NCBI RefSeq assembly: GCF_017352375.1
Contig: NZ_JAFEVR010000010.1
Span: 238,914 to 302,913 of the forward strand
DNA from: Mycolicibacterium sp. S2-37
GTDB lineage: Bacteria; Actinomycetota; Actinomycetes; Mycobacteriales; Mycobacteriaceae
Reading direction: 5' to 3'
DNA: 64,000 nucleotides
The notes beneath the pieces were generated by a model. That model was not told the origin of the DNA, did no database searches, and worked only from the letters and a program-made list of their open reading frames with translations. Shown one piece after another: positions 40,638 through 49,134 of this stretch (its first letter is position 1; each line of letters starts with the position of its first letter). Made by a program: the position numbers and the translations under genes.

Positions 40638-40971
40638 GACTTCCCTACGCGGCCCACGTTGCGGGCGCATAGCGCCAGGTCGCGGTGTCTCGTTTCGTGT
40701 CTCACACCCTGTGTCGCAGATCCCCGATGTCGAGATGCAACGAGACGGTAGTGGCGTGACCGCGATTCTGGGTACCTCGAATCAGTGCTTGGCATCGAGT
40801 CCAAGCCGTAGGTGCGCGCCAAGAAGTCGGGCTCTTCCAAACCCTTCCTTCAACTCCTTGCGGCCCGGGCCCGACCCCGGTGGATCAGGTGCTTCACCGA
40901 CAATGGGGATTTGCGCGACCAAGTCCCCGATCCCGTTGAAGTCACACCCGCGGCGAGGCGCCCCACCAAAC
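40638..40971. other. Intergenic stretch between the hydrolase remnant and the tRNA-Leu terminator
   Basis: About 330 bp with no gene I can support. Frames on both strands are short and not family-like. It is the junction between the accessory stretch and the conserved block, next to the 3' side of tRNA-Leu. I found no integrase and no direct repeat of the tRNA 3' end by eye. Confidence 0.4.
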
Positions 40972-41008
40972 ACAAAGGTCACGACCATTTCTGGTTCGTG
41001 ACCTTTGT
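40972..41008 (-). terminator. Hairpin terminator downstream of tRNA-Leu
   Basis: A long stem (arms ACAAAGGTCACGACCA and TGGTTCGTGACCTTTGT, one bulge) with a 4-base loop begins 25 bases beyond the tRNA 3' end on the transcribed strand. It is the best intrinsic-type terminator in the window. Confidence 0.75.
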
Positions 41009-41032
41009 CGTCGCGGTTCGTAGAACCGCTCG

Positions 41033-41118
41033 TGGTGGGCGAAGGGGGACTTGAACCCCCACGTCCCGAAGGACACTGGCACCTGAAGCCAGCGCGTCTG
41101 CCATTCCGCCACTCGCCC
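41033..41118 (-). tRNA. leuT: tRNA-Leu (anticodon CAG)
   Basis: A class II tRNA of 86 bases with encoded CCA. The acceptor GGGCGAG pairs with TTCGCCC, the anticodon stem is CTGGC/GCCAG with loop TTCAGGT (CAG), there is a long variable arm, and the T arm is GGGGG-TTCAAGT-CCCCC. The same tRNA lies beside fhaA in M. tuberculosis (leuT). Confidence 0.95.
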
Positions 41119-41337
41119 GTTAGACCGAGGGAGCCTATCACCCCCGTGCGCACGCCCCCAAAACCGTGCGGGCGCCCGCCGAGCACCCGAACACCCGAAC
41201 CTCGACGTGATTCTCTTCGGTTCTGGTGGTCCCGCCGGTCCGAACGGGGTAGATACCATGCAGGAAGTCGGCGGCCAGCGAGAATGCCGTCGAGTGGCCC
41301 CGAGAGCAGGCACGACGAGTGAGAGGCGGGCGGTGAG

Positions 41338-42795
41338 ATGGGTCTGGTCGACCGCTTCGAGCGCAAGCTCGAATCCACCGTCGGCGACGCCTTCGCCCGG
41401 GTGTTCGGCGGATCGATCGTGCCGCAGGAGGTCGAGGCGCTGCTGCGCCGCGAAGCCGAGGCCGGTATCCGCACCGTCGGCCGCGGCCATGTTTTGGCAC
41501 CGAACGAGTACGTAATTACCCTCAGTGTGCCCGACCATTCGAAGGTCAGCGCCGATCCGGACCTGACCGCGACGGCTTTCGCCAGGCATCTGGAGGGATA
41601 CATACGTGAGCAGGGGTGGCAAACGTATGGTGATGTGGTCGTCAGATTCGAGCAGTCACCGAACCTGCACACTGGACAGTTCCGCGCACGCGGCGCGGTC
41701 AACCCCGACTCGACCACCGGCGAACCCGCCTCGGCACACCGAGACCACGCGTACACCGCAGAACCAGGAGTACCACCGATGAGCGACAACCCGAGTTACC
41801 GCGGCGACCAGGGTCAGGGGCGGCCCGGCGACGACTATTACGAGGACCGCTACGGGCGTCCCCCGGGTGACGAGCCGCGCGGCCAGGAGCCCCGAGCCCC
41901 CTACCCGCCGGCGCCGGAGCCGGGCCGCTACCCCGAGCAGGGCGGCTACCCGGACCAGGGCGGATATCCGCCCAACTACGAGCAGCGCGGCCCGGGCGGC
42001 TACGGCCCGCCCCCCGGCGGCGGATACGACCAGGGCTACCGCCAGGGCCCAGCCGGCCCCGGCGGCTATGACCAGGGATACCGGCAGGGTCCGGGCGGCT
42101 ACGGTCCCCCGCCCGGCGGCCAGCCCGGTTACGGCGCACCCGGCGCACCCGGGGCGGATTACGACTACGGCCGCCCCCCCGGCCCCGGTCGCCACGAGGA
42201 CGGCGGCTACGGCGCACCCGGCGGCGCCCGGCCGGGTTACCCGGACCAGGGTGGCTACCCCGACCAGGGTTACGGCGGCGGCTACGGCGCACCCGGCGGT
42301 GCTCCCGGCGCTCCGGGCGGCCGCCAGGACTATGGCCACGATTACGGCCGCGGTTACGGCGAACCGGCCGGCGGCTACGGCGACCAGCAGGGCTACGGCG
42401 ACCAGCAGGGCTACGGCGACCAGGCCGGTGGCTACGGTCAGGACTACGGTCAGGGTGCCGGGGCCGGGTACGGCGCCGGTTACGGCCAGGGCGACTACAC
42501 CGCGGGAGGCGCGGCGGTCACGCTGCAGCTCGATGACGGCAGCGGCCGCACCTACCAGCTGCGGGAGGGCGCCAACGTCATCGGCCGTGGTCAGGACGCC
42601 CAGTTCCGGCTCCCGGACACCGGCGTCTCGCGCCGCCACCTGGAGATCCGCTGGGACGGTCAGACCGCGCTGCTGTCGGACCTGAACTCCACGAACGGCA
42701 CCACCGTCAACAACGCGCCCGTGCAGGAATGGCAGCTCGCCGACGGCGACGTCATCCGCCTCGGCCATTCCGAGATCATCGTCCGCGTGCACTGA
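41338..42795 (+). CDS. fhaA: FhaA, FHA-domain scaffold protein
   Basis: A 485-aa cytosolic scaffold. Residues 1-130 are the DUF3662 N-terminal domain (MGLVDRFERKLESTVGDAFA). Residues about 150-390 are a disordered Gly/Tyr/Pro/Gln-rich linker with near-repeats such as GYGDQQGYGDQQ. The C-terminus (about 400-485) is an FHA domain with GRGQDAQF, SRRHLEI and NSTNGT. FhaA binds phosphothreonine on MviN and other PknA/PknB substrates and tunes peptidoglycan synthesis at the pole. It is followed by fhaB after a 140-bp gap. The ATG at 41338 follows GAGGCGGGCGG. Confidence 0.95.
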   Translation: MGLVDRFERKLESTVGDAFARVFGGSIVPQEVEALLRREAEAGIRTVGRGHVLAPNEYVITLSVPDHSKVSADPDLTATAFARHLEGYIREQGWQTYGDVVVRFEQSPNLHTGQFRARGAVNPDSTTGEPASAHRDHAYTAEPGVPPMSDNPSYRGDQGQGRPGDDYYEDRYGRPPGDEPRGQEPRAPYPPAPEPGRYPEQGGYPDQGGYPPNYEQRGPGGYGPPPGGGYDQGYRQGPAGPGGYDQGYRQGPGGYGPPPGGQPGYGAPGAPGADYDYGRPPGPGRHEDGGYGAPGGARPGYPDQGGYPDQGYGGGYGAPGGAPGAPGGRQDYGHDYGRGYGEPAGGYGDQQGYGDQQGYGDQAGGYGQDYGQGAGAGYGAGYGQGDYTAGGAAVTLQLDDGSGRTYQLREGANVIGRGQDAQFRLPDTGVSRRHLEIRWDGQTALLSDLNSTNGTTVNNAPVQEWQLADGDVIRLGHSEIIVRVH

Positions 42796-42935
42796 GTGCT
42801 CACGGCACCCGGTCACAACCCGGGAACATGCAGTCGGCTTGACGCGTACGCCGATCGTCACCCAAGTATCGTGACCTTGCGCCGACGGCGTGATGTGTCG
42901 TCGGTGCACCGTGAACGGGACGGAGAGGACGTCAG

Positions 42936-43403
42936 ATGCAGGGGTTGATGCTGCAGCTGACGCGCGTCGGTTTCCTGCTGATGCTGTGGCTGTTCATCTG
43001 GTCGGTGCTGCGCATCCTGCGCACCGACATCTACGCGCCCACCGGCGCGGTCATGGTCCGCCGCGGACTCGCGTTACGTGGATCGCTGCTGCCGAGCCGG
43101 CAGGCCCGCAGCGTGGCGCGCCATCTCGTCGTCACCGAGGGCGCGCTGGCCGGCACCCGCATCACCCTGGGCACCCAGCCCGTGCTCATCGGCCGGGCTG
43201 ACGATTCGACTCTGGTGCTGACCGACGACTACGCCTCGACGAGGCACGCCCGGATCTCGCCGCGGGGTTCGGAGTGGTACGTCGAAGACCTAGGATCGAC
43301 CAACGGCACATACCTCGACAGGGCGAAGGTGACGACGGCGGTAAGGGTTCCGATCGGTGCTCCGGTGCGCATCGGCAAAACGGTGATCGAGTTGCGCCCG
43401 TGA
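42936..43403 (+). CDS. fhaB: FhaB (FipA), FHA-domain membrane protein
   Basis: A 155-aa protein with one N-terminal TM helix (residues about 8-28, VGFLLMLWLFIWSVLRIL) and a cytosolic FHA domain (about 70-155: LIGRADDST, STRHARI, STNGTYLD). FipA interacts with FtsZ/FtsQ and is phosphorylated by PknA; it also serves as an adaptor for the signalling operon. ATG 42936 has GAGAGGA upstream. A TTGACG at 42839-42844 may be the -35 of a separate promoter. It overlaps pstP by 4 bases (GTGA). Confidence 0.95.
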   Translation: MQGLMLQLTRVGFLLMLWLFIWSVLRILRTDIYAPTGAVMVRRGLALRGSLLPSRQARSVARHLVVTEGALAGTRITLGTQPVLIGRADDSTLVLTDDYASTRHARISPRGSEWYVEDLGSTNGTYLDRAKVTTAVRVPIGAPVRIGKTVIELRP

Positions 43404-44944
43404 CCCTGGTTCTCCGGTACGCCGCGCGCAGCGACCGCGGCCTCGTCCGCGCCAACAATGAGGACTCCGTGTACGCGGGCGCCCGGCTGCTCGCCCTGGC
43501 CGACGGTATGGGCGGCCACGCCGCCGGCGAGGTGGCTTCCCAACTCGTCATCGCCGCGCTGGCCCACCTCGACGACGACGAACCCGGCGGCGACCTGCTC
43601 AGCAAGCTCGACAGCGCGGTGCGCGAGGGCAATTCCGCGATCGCGGCGCACGTCGAGGCCGATCCGGAGCTGGACGGGATGGGCACCACGCTCACCGCCA
43701 TCCTGTTCGCCGGCAACCGCCTGGGCCTGGTGCACATCGGCGACTCGCGCGGCTATCTCATGCGCGACGGCGAGCTCAACCAGATCACCAAGGACGACAC
43801 CTTCGTCCAGACCCTGGTCGACGAAGGACGGATCACCGCCGAGGAAGCCCACAGCCACCCGCAGCGGTCGCTGATCATGCGCGCGCTCACCGGCCACGAG
43901 GTCGAGCCGACGCTGATCATGCGCGAGGCCCGCGCCGGCGACCGATACCTGCTGTGCTCCGACGGACTGTCCGATCCGGTCAGCCACGAGACCATCGCCG
44001 AGGCGCTGCGCATCCCCGACGTCGCCGAGAGCGCCGACCGGCTCATCGAACTCGCCCTGCGCGGCGGCGGACCCGACAACGTCACCGTCGTGGTAGCCGA
44101 CGTCGTGGACTACGACTACGGCCAGACCCAGCCCATCCTCGCCGGCGCGGTCTCCGGCGACGACGATTCGCCGCCGCCCAACACCGCAGCGGGCCGCGCG
44201 TCGGCGTTCAATCCGAAACGCAACGCCCCCAAACGTGTTGTCGCGCAACCGGAAGAACCTGTCAAGAAGCCGCGGTCGCGGCGCCGGATGTTCATCGCCG
44301 CCACGCTGCTGGTGCTCGTGGTGCTGGCCGGTCTGGCGGTCGGCCGCGAGATCGTGCGCAACAACTACTACGTCACCGCCAACGACGGCACGGTGTCGAT
44401 CATGCGCGGTGTTCAGGGCTCGTTTCTCGGCTACTCACTGCAGGAGCCGTATCTGCTCGGCTGCCTCAACGCCCGCAACGAACTGTCGCTGATCAGCGCC
44501 GGGCAGTCTGCCGACAACCGGGACTGCCAGCCGCTGGATGTACAGGACATGCGCGAATCCGAACGCGCCCAGGTGATCGCCGGGCTGCCCGGCGGCTCCC
44601 TGGATCAGGCCATCTCCCAGATCGAGGAGCTGGCACGCAGTTCCGTGCTGCCCATCTGTCCCCCGCCGCCGACGACGACCAGGACGCCGCCGCCACCTCC
44701 TGCGCCCTCGCCCACGGTCCGCCCTGGGGAGGGCGCTTCTCCGCGTCCGGCGCCGGCTCAGTCGCCGGGATCGAGTCCCGCGCCGGAGACCCCGACGACG
44801 GTGACCTCGCCGGGCGCTCCCCGCCCCGACGCGCCGTCCTCGCCGGCTCCCGCGCCGCCCACGACCACCACCCCGGCGCCGACTCTGACCGCCCTGCCCC
44901 CGCCACCACCACAACCGGGAACGACCTGCCGGGCGGCGTCATGA
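43400..44944 (+). CDS. pstP: PstP, PP2C-type Ser/Thr protein phosphatase
   Basis: A 514-aa membrane phosphatase. Residues 1-240 form the PP2C domain with metal-binding Asp residues in ALADGMGGHAAGE, HIGDSRGYL, LCSDGLSD and GGPDNVTVVV. A juxtamembrane linker, one TM helix (about 296-313) and an extracellular region with a Pro/Thr-rich tail follow. It reverses phosphorylation by PknA/PknB. The start is GTG 43400, overlapping the fhaB stop; the longer frame is an artefact. It overlaps rodA by ATGA. Confidence 0.96.
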   Translation: MTLVLRYAARSDRGLVRANNEDSVYAGARLLALADGMGGHAAGEVASQLVIAALAHLDDDEPGGDLLSKLDSAVREGNSAIAAHVEADPELDGMGTTLTAILFAGNRLGLVHIGDSRGYLMRDGELNQITKDDTFVQTLVDEGRITAEEAHSHPQRSLIMRALTGHEVEPTLIMREARAGDRYLLCSDGLSDPVSHETIAEALRIPDVAESADRLIELALRGGGPDNVTVVVADVVDYDYGQTQPILAGAVSGDDDSPPPNTAAGRASAFNPKRNAPKRVVAQPEEPVKKPRSRRRMFIAATLLVLVVLAGLAVGREIVRNNYYVTANDGTVSIMRGVQGSFLGYSLQEPYLLGCLNARNELSLISAGQSADNRDCQPLDVQDMRESERAQVIAGLPGGSLDQAISQIEELARSSVLPICPPPPTTTRTPPPPPAPSPTVRPGEGASPRPAPAQSPGSSPAPETPTTVTSPGAPRPDAPSSPAPAPPTTTTPAPTLTALPPPPPQPGTTCRAAS

Positions 44945-46353
44945 CCACCCAGCCGCAGTCGCCGGTGACGGTCACCCCGCCGCTGCCCAATCGGCGCAAC
45001 GCGGAGTTGCTGCTGCTCGGCTTCGCGGCGGTGATCACCACGGTTGCGCTCCTGCTGGTCGAAGCCAACCAGGAACAGGGCATCAGCTGGGATCTGGCGC
45101 AGTACACCGCCGGCTACCTGGGGCTGTTCGCCCTCGCGCACTTCGCGGTGCGTCGCTACGCGCCCTACGCCGACCCGCTGCTGCTGCCCGTGGTGGCGCT
45201 GCTCAACGGGCTCGGCCTGGTGATGATCCATCGGCTCGACCTCGCCCAGGGTGAGCTGATCGAACGCGGTCTCGGCGGCACCGCCAACCAGCAGATGCTG
45301 TGGACGCTGGTCGGGGTCGTCGGTTTCACGCTGGTCATCACCTTGCTCAGCGACCACCGGATGCTGTCCCGCTACGGCTATATGTGCGGGCTGACCGGCC
45401 TGGTGCTGCTCGCGATCCCCGCGGTGCTGCCGCGGTCGATGTCCGAGCAGAACGGCGCCAAGATCTGGATCGAACTGCCCGGCTTCTCCATCCAGCCGGC
45501 CGAATTCTCCAAGATCCTGCTGCTGATCTTCTTCGCCGCCGTACTGGTCGACAAACGCAGCCTGTTCACCAGCGCAGGCAAGCACGTGCTCGGCATGGAT
45601 CTGCCCCGACCCCGCGACCTCGCTCCCCTGCTGGCGGCCTGGATCGCCTCGATCGCCGTGATGGTCTTCGAAAAGGACCTCGGCACCTCGCTGCTGCTGT
45701 TCGCCTCGTTCCTGGTGCTGCTCTACGCCGCCACCGAGCGGATCAGTTGGCTCGCAATCGGTCTGACGCTGTTCGCGATCGCCAGCGTCACCGCGTACTA
45801 CCTGTTCGACCACGTCCGGGTCCGGGTGCAGACGTGGCTGGATCCCTTCGCCGATCCCGAGGGCACCGGCTACCAGTTGGTGCAGTCGATGTTCAGCTTC
45901 GCCACCGGCGGCATCTTCGGCACCGGCCTGGGCAACGGCCAGCCCGGCACCGTGCCCGCGGCGTCGACGGACTTCATCATCGCCGCCGTCGGTGAGGAAC
46001 TCGGTCTGGTCGGCTTCGCCGCGGTGCTGATGCTGTACACGATCCTGGTCATCCGCGGGCTGCGCACCGCCATCGCCGTGCGGGACAGCTTCGGCAAGCT
46101 GCTCGCGGCCGGCCTGGCGGCCACACTGGGCATTCAGCTGTTCATCGTCGTCGGCGGCGTCACCCGGTTGATCCCGCTCACCGGGCTCACCACACCCTGG
46201 ATGTCCTACGGCGGCTCGTCGCTCCTGGCCAACTACCTGCTGCTGGCGATCCTGTTGCGCATCTCGCACGCCGCCCGCCGGCCGATCACCACCAAACCCC
46301 TGCCGCAGACGCCGATCGCCGCGGCCAGCACCGAGGTGATCGAGAAGGTATGA
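44941..46353 (+). CDS. rodA: RodA, SEDS-family peptidoglycan glycosyltransferase
   Basis: A 470-aa integral membrane protein with about 12 TM helices (for example LLLLGFAAVITTVALLLV). The SEDS hallmarks are FQPAEF-type sequence (FSIQPAEFSKI), VFEKDLGTSLLL and the C-terminal TTPWMSYGGSSLLAN. RodA polymerises lipid II glycan strands for cell elongation, working with a class B penicillin-binding protein, here PbpA. The start is ATG 44941, inside an ATGA overlap with pstP; the stop overlaps the pbpA start in the same way. Confidence 0.96.
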   Translation: MTTQPQSPVTVTPPLPNRRNAELLLLGFAAVITTVALLLVEANQEQGISWDLAQYTAGYLGLFALAHFAVRRYAPYADPLLLPVVALLNGLGLVMIHRLDLAQGELIERGLGGTANQQMLWTLVGVVGFTLVITLLSDHRMLSRYGYMCGLTGLVLLAIPAVLPRSMSEQNGAKIWIELPGFSIQPAEFSKILLLIFFAAVLVDKRSLFTSAGKHVLGMDLPRPRDLAPLLAAWIASIAVMVFEKDLGTSLLLFASFLVLLYAATERISWLAIGLTLFAIASVTAYYLFDHVRVRVQTWLDPFADPEGTGYQLVQSMFSFATGGIFGTGLGNGQPGTVPAASTDFIIAAVGEELGLVGFAAVLMLYTILVIRGLRTAIAVRDSFGKLLAAGLAATLGIQLFIVVGGVTRLIPLTGLTTPWMSYGGSSLLANYLLLAILLRISHAARRPITTKPLPQTPIAAASTEVIEKV

Positions 46354-47825
46354 ACACCTCACTGCGCCGCATCTCCGTCACGATCATGGTCCTGGTCGTG
46401 CTGCTCCTGGGCAACGCGACCGTCACGCAGGTGTTCACCGCCGACGGGTTGCGCACCGATCCGCGAAACCAGCGGGTGCTGCTCGACGAGTACTCCCGTC
46501 AGCGCGGCCAGATCACCGCCGGCGGACAGCTACTGGCGTATTCGGTGTCCACCAACGGCCGGTTCCGCTTCCTGCGGGTCTATCCCAACCCGATGACCTA
46601 CGCGCCGGTGACCGGTTTCTACTCGCTGGGGTATTCGAGCACCGGCCTGGAACGTGCGGAGGACACGATCCTCAACGGCTCCGACGAACGCCTGTTCGGC
46701 CGCAGGCTCGCCGATTTCTTCACCGGCCGCGATCCGCGCGGCGGCAACGTCGCCACCACCATCAACCCGCAGGTTCAGCAGGCCGCGTGGGATGCGATGG
46801 AGAAGGGGTGCGACGGCCCGTGCAAGGGTTCGGTCGTCGCACTCGAACCGTCGACGGGCAAGATCCTCGCGATGGTCTCGGCGCCGTCCTACGACCCCAA
46901 CCTGCTGGCGACCCACGATATGAACAAGCAGTCCGAGGCGTGGCAGCAGCTGCGGGACGATCCGAATTCGCCGCTGGCGAACCGCGCGATCTCCGAGACC
47001 TATCCGCCCGGTTCGACGTTCAAGGTGATCACCACCGCGGCCGCACTGCAGAACGGCGCCACCGCGGACACCCAGCTGACCGCGGCGGCGCGAGTTCCGC
47101 TGCCGGACAGCACCGCAATGCTGGAGAACTTCGGCGGGTCGACGTGTGGCGGCGGTCCGACCGCCCCGTTGCGGGAGGCCTTCGCGCGGTCCTGCAACAC
47201 CGCCTTCGTCGAACTCGGCGTCGACACCGGAGCCGACGCGCTGCGGAACACGGCGCTCGGATTCGGATTCGACGAGCCGCCGGCGCCGATCCCGCTGCAG
47301 GTGGCCGAGTCGACGGTCGGGCCGATCAACGATGCGGCCGCACTCGGCATGTCGAGCATTGGACAAAAGGATGTGGCGGTCACACCGCTGCAGAACGCGA
47401 TGGTCGCAGCCACCATCGCGAACGAAGGGGTGACGATGCGGCCCTACTTGGTCGACAGCCTCAAGGGACCCGATCTGGCAAACATCAGTACGACGGCTCC
47501 CGTCGAGGAGCGACGCGCGGTGTCTCCGCAGGTCGCAGCTACACTGACTGACTTGATGGTCGGCGCCGAGCAGGTGACGCAGCAGAAGGGAGCCATCGCC
47601 GGCGTGCAGATCGCTTCGAAGACCGGAACCGCGGAACACGGGACCGATCCGCGGAACACCCCGCCGCATGCCTGGTACATCGCCTTCGCCCCGGCGCAGG
47701 CGCCGAAGGTCGCGGTGGCGGTGCTGGTCGAGAACGGCGGCAATCGGCTGTCAGCGACGGGCGGGACGGTGGCCGCCCCGATAGGCCGGGCGACGATCGC
47801 CGCGGCGCTGCGGGAGGGCTCATGA
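46350..47825 (+). CDS. pbpA: PbpA, class B penicillin-binding protein (transpeptidase)
   Basis: A 491-aa monofunctional DD-transpeptidase with an N-terminal TM anchor (about 9-30). The three active-site motifs are visible: STFK (PGSTFKVITT, nucleophile Ser), SCN (ARSCNTAF) and KTGT (SKTGTAEHG). It crosslinks peptidoglycan with RodA and is a PknB-pathway target. ATG 46350 overlaps rodA. The stop overlaps the ATG of a 12-codon open frame that precedes pknA. Confidence 0.96.
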   Translation: MNTSLRRISVTIMVLVVLLLGNATVTQVFTADGLRTDPRNQRVLLDEYSRQRGQITAGGQLLAYSVSTNGRFRFLRVYPNPMTYAPVTGFYSLGYSSTGLERAEDTILNGSDERLFGRRLADFFTGRDPRGGNVATTINPQVQQAAWDAMEKGCDGPCKGSVVALEPSTGKILAMVSAPSYDPNLLATHDMNKQSEAWQQLRDDPNSPLANRAISETYPPGSTFKVITTAAALQNGATADTQLTAAARVPLPDSTAMLENFGGSTCGGGPTAPLREAFARSCNTAFVELGVDTGADALRNTALGFGFDEPPAPIPLQVAESTVGPINDAAALGMSSIGQKDVAVTPLQNAMVAATIANEGVTMRPYLVDSLKGPDLANISTTAPVEERRAVSPQVAATLTDLMVGAEQVTQQKGAIAGVQIASKTGTAEHGTDPRNTPPHAWYIAFAPAQAPKVAVAVLVENGGNRLSATGGTVAAPIGRATIAAALREGS

Positions 47826-47867
47826 GTCCCCGAAGCCGAGCGAAGCGAGGCGAGCAATGAGTCCCCG
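47822..47867 (+). repeat. 35-bp duplication at the pbpA-pknA junction, creating a 12-codon mini-ORF
   Basis: ATGAGTCCCCG occurs at 47822-47832 and again at 47857-47867. The first copy overlaps the pbpA stop and opens a mini-ORF (MSPRSRAKRGEQ) whose stop (47858-47860) overlaps the real pknA ATG. The inserted core GAGCGAAGCGAGGCGAGC looks like a short dispersed repeat. The ATGA coupling used elsewhere in this operon is thus preserved twice over. Confidence 0.8.
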
Positions 47868-49134
47868 CGTGGGTGTGACCCTGTCCGGCCGCTACCGGTT
47901 GCAGCGCCTGATCGCGACGGGCGGCATGGGCCAGGTCTGGGAGGCCGTCGACAGCAGGCTGGGCCGCCGCGTGGCGGTCAAGGTGCTCAAGGCCGAGTAC
48001 TCCACGGACCCCGAGTTCGTCGAACGCTTCCGCGCGGAGGCCCGCACGGTGGCGATGCTCAACCATCCCGGCATCGCCAGCGTGTACGACTACGGCGAGA
48101 CGGATATGGACGGCGAGGGCCGCACCGCCTACCTGGTGATGGAGCTGGTCAACGGCGAGCCACTGAACTCGGTGCTCAAGCGCACCGGGCGGCTTTCGCT
48201 GCGGCACGCCCTGGACATGCTCGAGCAGACCGGACGGGCACTTCAGGTCGCCCACACCGCGGGTCTGGTGCACCGCGACGTCAAACCCGGCAACATCCTG
48301 ATCACCCCGACCGGCCAGGTGAAACTCACCGACTTCGGCATCGCCAAGGCCGTCGACGCCGCACCGGTCACCCAGACCGGCATGGTGATGGGCACCGCGC
48401 AGTACATCGCCCCGGAGCAGGCGCTGGGCCACGACGCCACCGCCGCCAGCGATGTGTACGCCCTCGGCGTCGTCGGCTACGAGTCGGTGTCCGGCAAGCG
48501 GCCGTTCACCGGCGACGGCGCACTCACCGTGGCCATGAAGCACATCAAGGAGACACCGCCGCCGCTGCCGGCCGACCTACCGCCGAACGTGCGCGAGCTG
48601 ATCGAGATCACCCTGGTCAAGAACCCGGGTATGCGCTACCGCTCCGGCGGACCCTTCGCCGACGCGGTGGCCGCAGTACGCGCGGGCCGTCGTCCGCCGC
48701 GGCCCAACCAGGCGCCGACACTGGGTCGCGCGGCGCCTGCGGCGGTCCCATCGGCCGCACAGAACCGGGCGGCCCTGGCCGGCGCTCCCCCCACCGCGGC
48801 GCGGGCCCGGCCCGCCACGGCGGGTCACCGCACTCCGCCGCCCGCCCGTCGCACGTTCTCCTCGGGTCAGCGGGCGCTGCTGTGGGCGGCCGGCGTGCTC
48901 GGCGCGCTCGCGATCGTCATCGCGATCCTGATCGTCCTCAACGCCCAGGACCGCAAGGACCAGGAGAACCCGCCGCCCACGGTCACCAACACGATCACGG
49001 AGACCACGCCGTATCAGTCGCCGACCGCGATGCCGCCCTGGCTGCCCGGTTGGACCGACGACGGGATCATCGGTCATGGTGGGGGATCGCTGTCTCCTTC
49101 CACTGAACAGACATGGCCACACACACAGATATGA
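47857..49134 (+). CDS. pknA: PknA, receptor Ser/Thr protein kinase
   Basis: A 425-aa kinase close to Rv0015c. The kinase domain (13-275) has the Gly loop IATGGMGQVW, VAVKVL with catalytic Lys, HRDVKPGN, DFGIAKA, and activation loop TQTGMVMGTAQYIAPE with Thr autophosphorylation sites. One TM helix is near residues 343-365. The extracellular tail is short, Pro-rich and without PASTA. PknA regulates elongation, division and mycolate synthesis and is essential in M. tuberculosis. The start MSPRVG at 47857 matches the family. The stop overlaps the pknB start (ATGA). Confidence 0.97.
   Translation: MSPRVGVTLSGRYRLQRLIATGGMGQVWEAVDSRLGRRVAVKVLKAEYSTDPEFVERFRAEARTVAMLNHPGIASVYDYGETDMDGEGRTAYLVMELVNGEPLNSVLKRTGRLSLRHALDMLEQTGRALQVAHTAGLVHRDVKPGNILITPTGQVKLTDFGIAKAVDAAPVTQTGMVMGTAQYIAPEQALGHDATAASDVYALGVVGYESVSGKRPFTGDGALTVAMKHIKETPPPLPADLPPNVRELIEITLVKNPGMRYRSGGPFADAVAAVRAGRRPPRPNQAPTLGRAAPAAVPSAAQNRAALAGAPPTAARARPATAGHRTPPPARRTFSSGQRALLWAAGVLGALAIVIAILIVLNAQDRKDQENPPPTVTNTITETTPYQSPTAMPPWLPGWTDDGIIGHGGGSLSPSTEQTWPHTQI

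Noticed and set aside
42000..42470. Possible CRISPR-like or minisatellite array in the fhaA linker
   Set aside because: The repeats are irregular codon-level repeats of a Gly/Tyr/Gln-rich linker, with no constant repeat plus unique spacer pattern.
41656..42909. Minus-strand Val/Ala-rich frame opposite fhaA, with predicted membrane segments
   Set aside because: Arises from the Gly/Tyr-rich linker codons of fhaA read backwards.
44758..46362. Minus-strand 534-codon frame opposite rodA
   Set aside because: Antisense of the rodA/pstP genes; Gln/Gly/Arg/His-rich translation with no motif, while rodA shows SEDS signatures.
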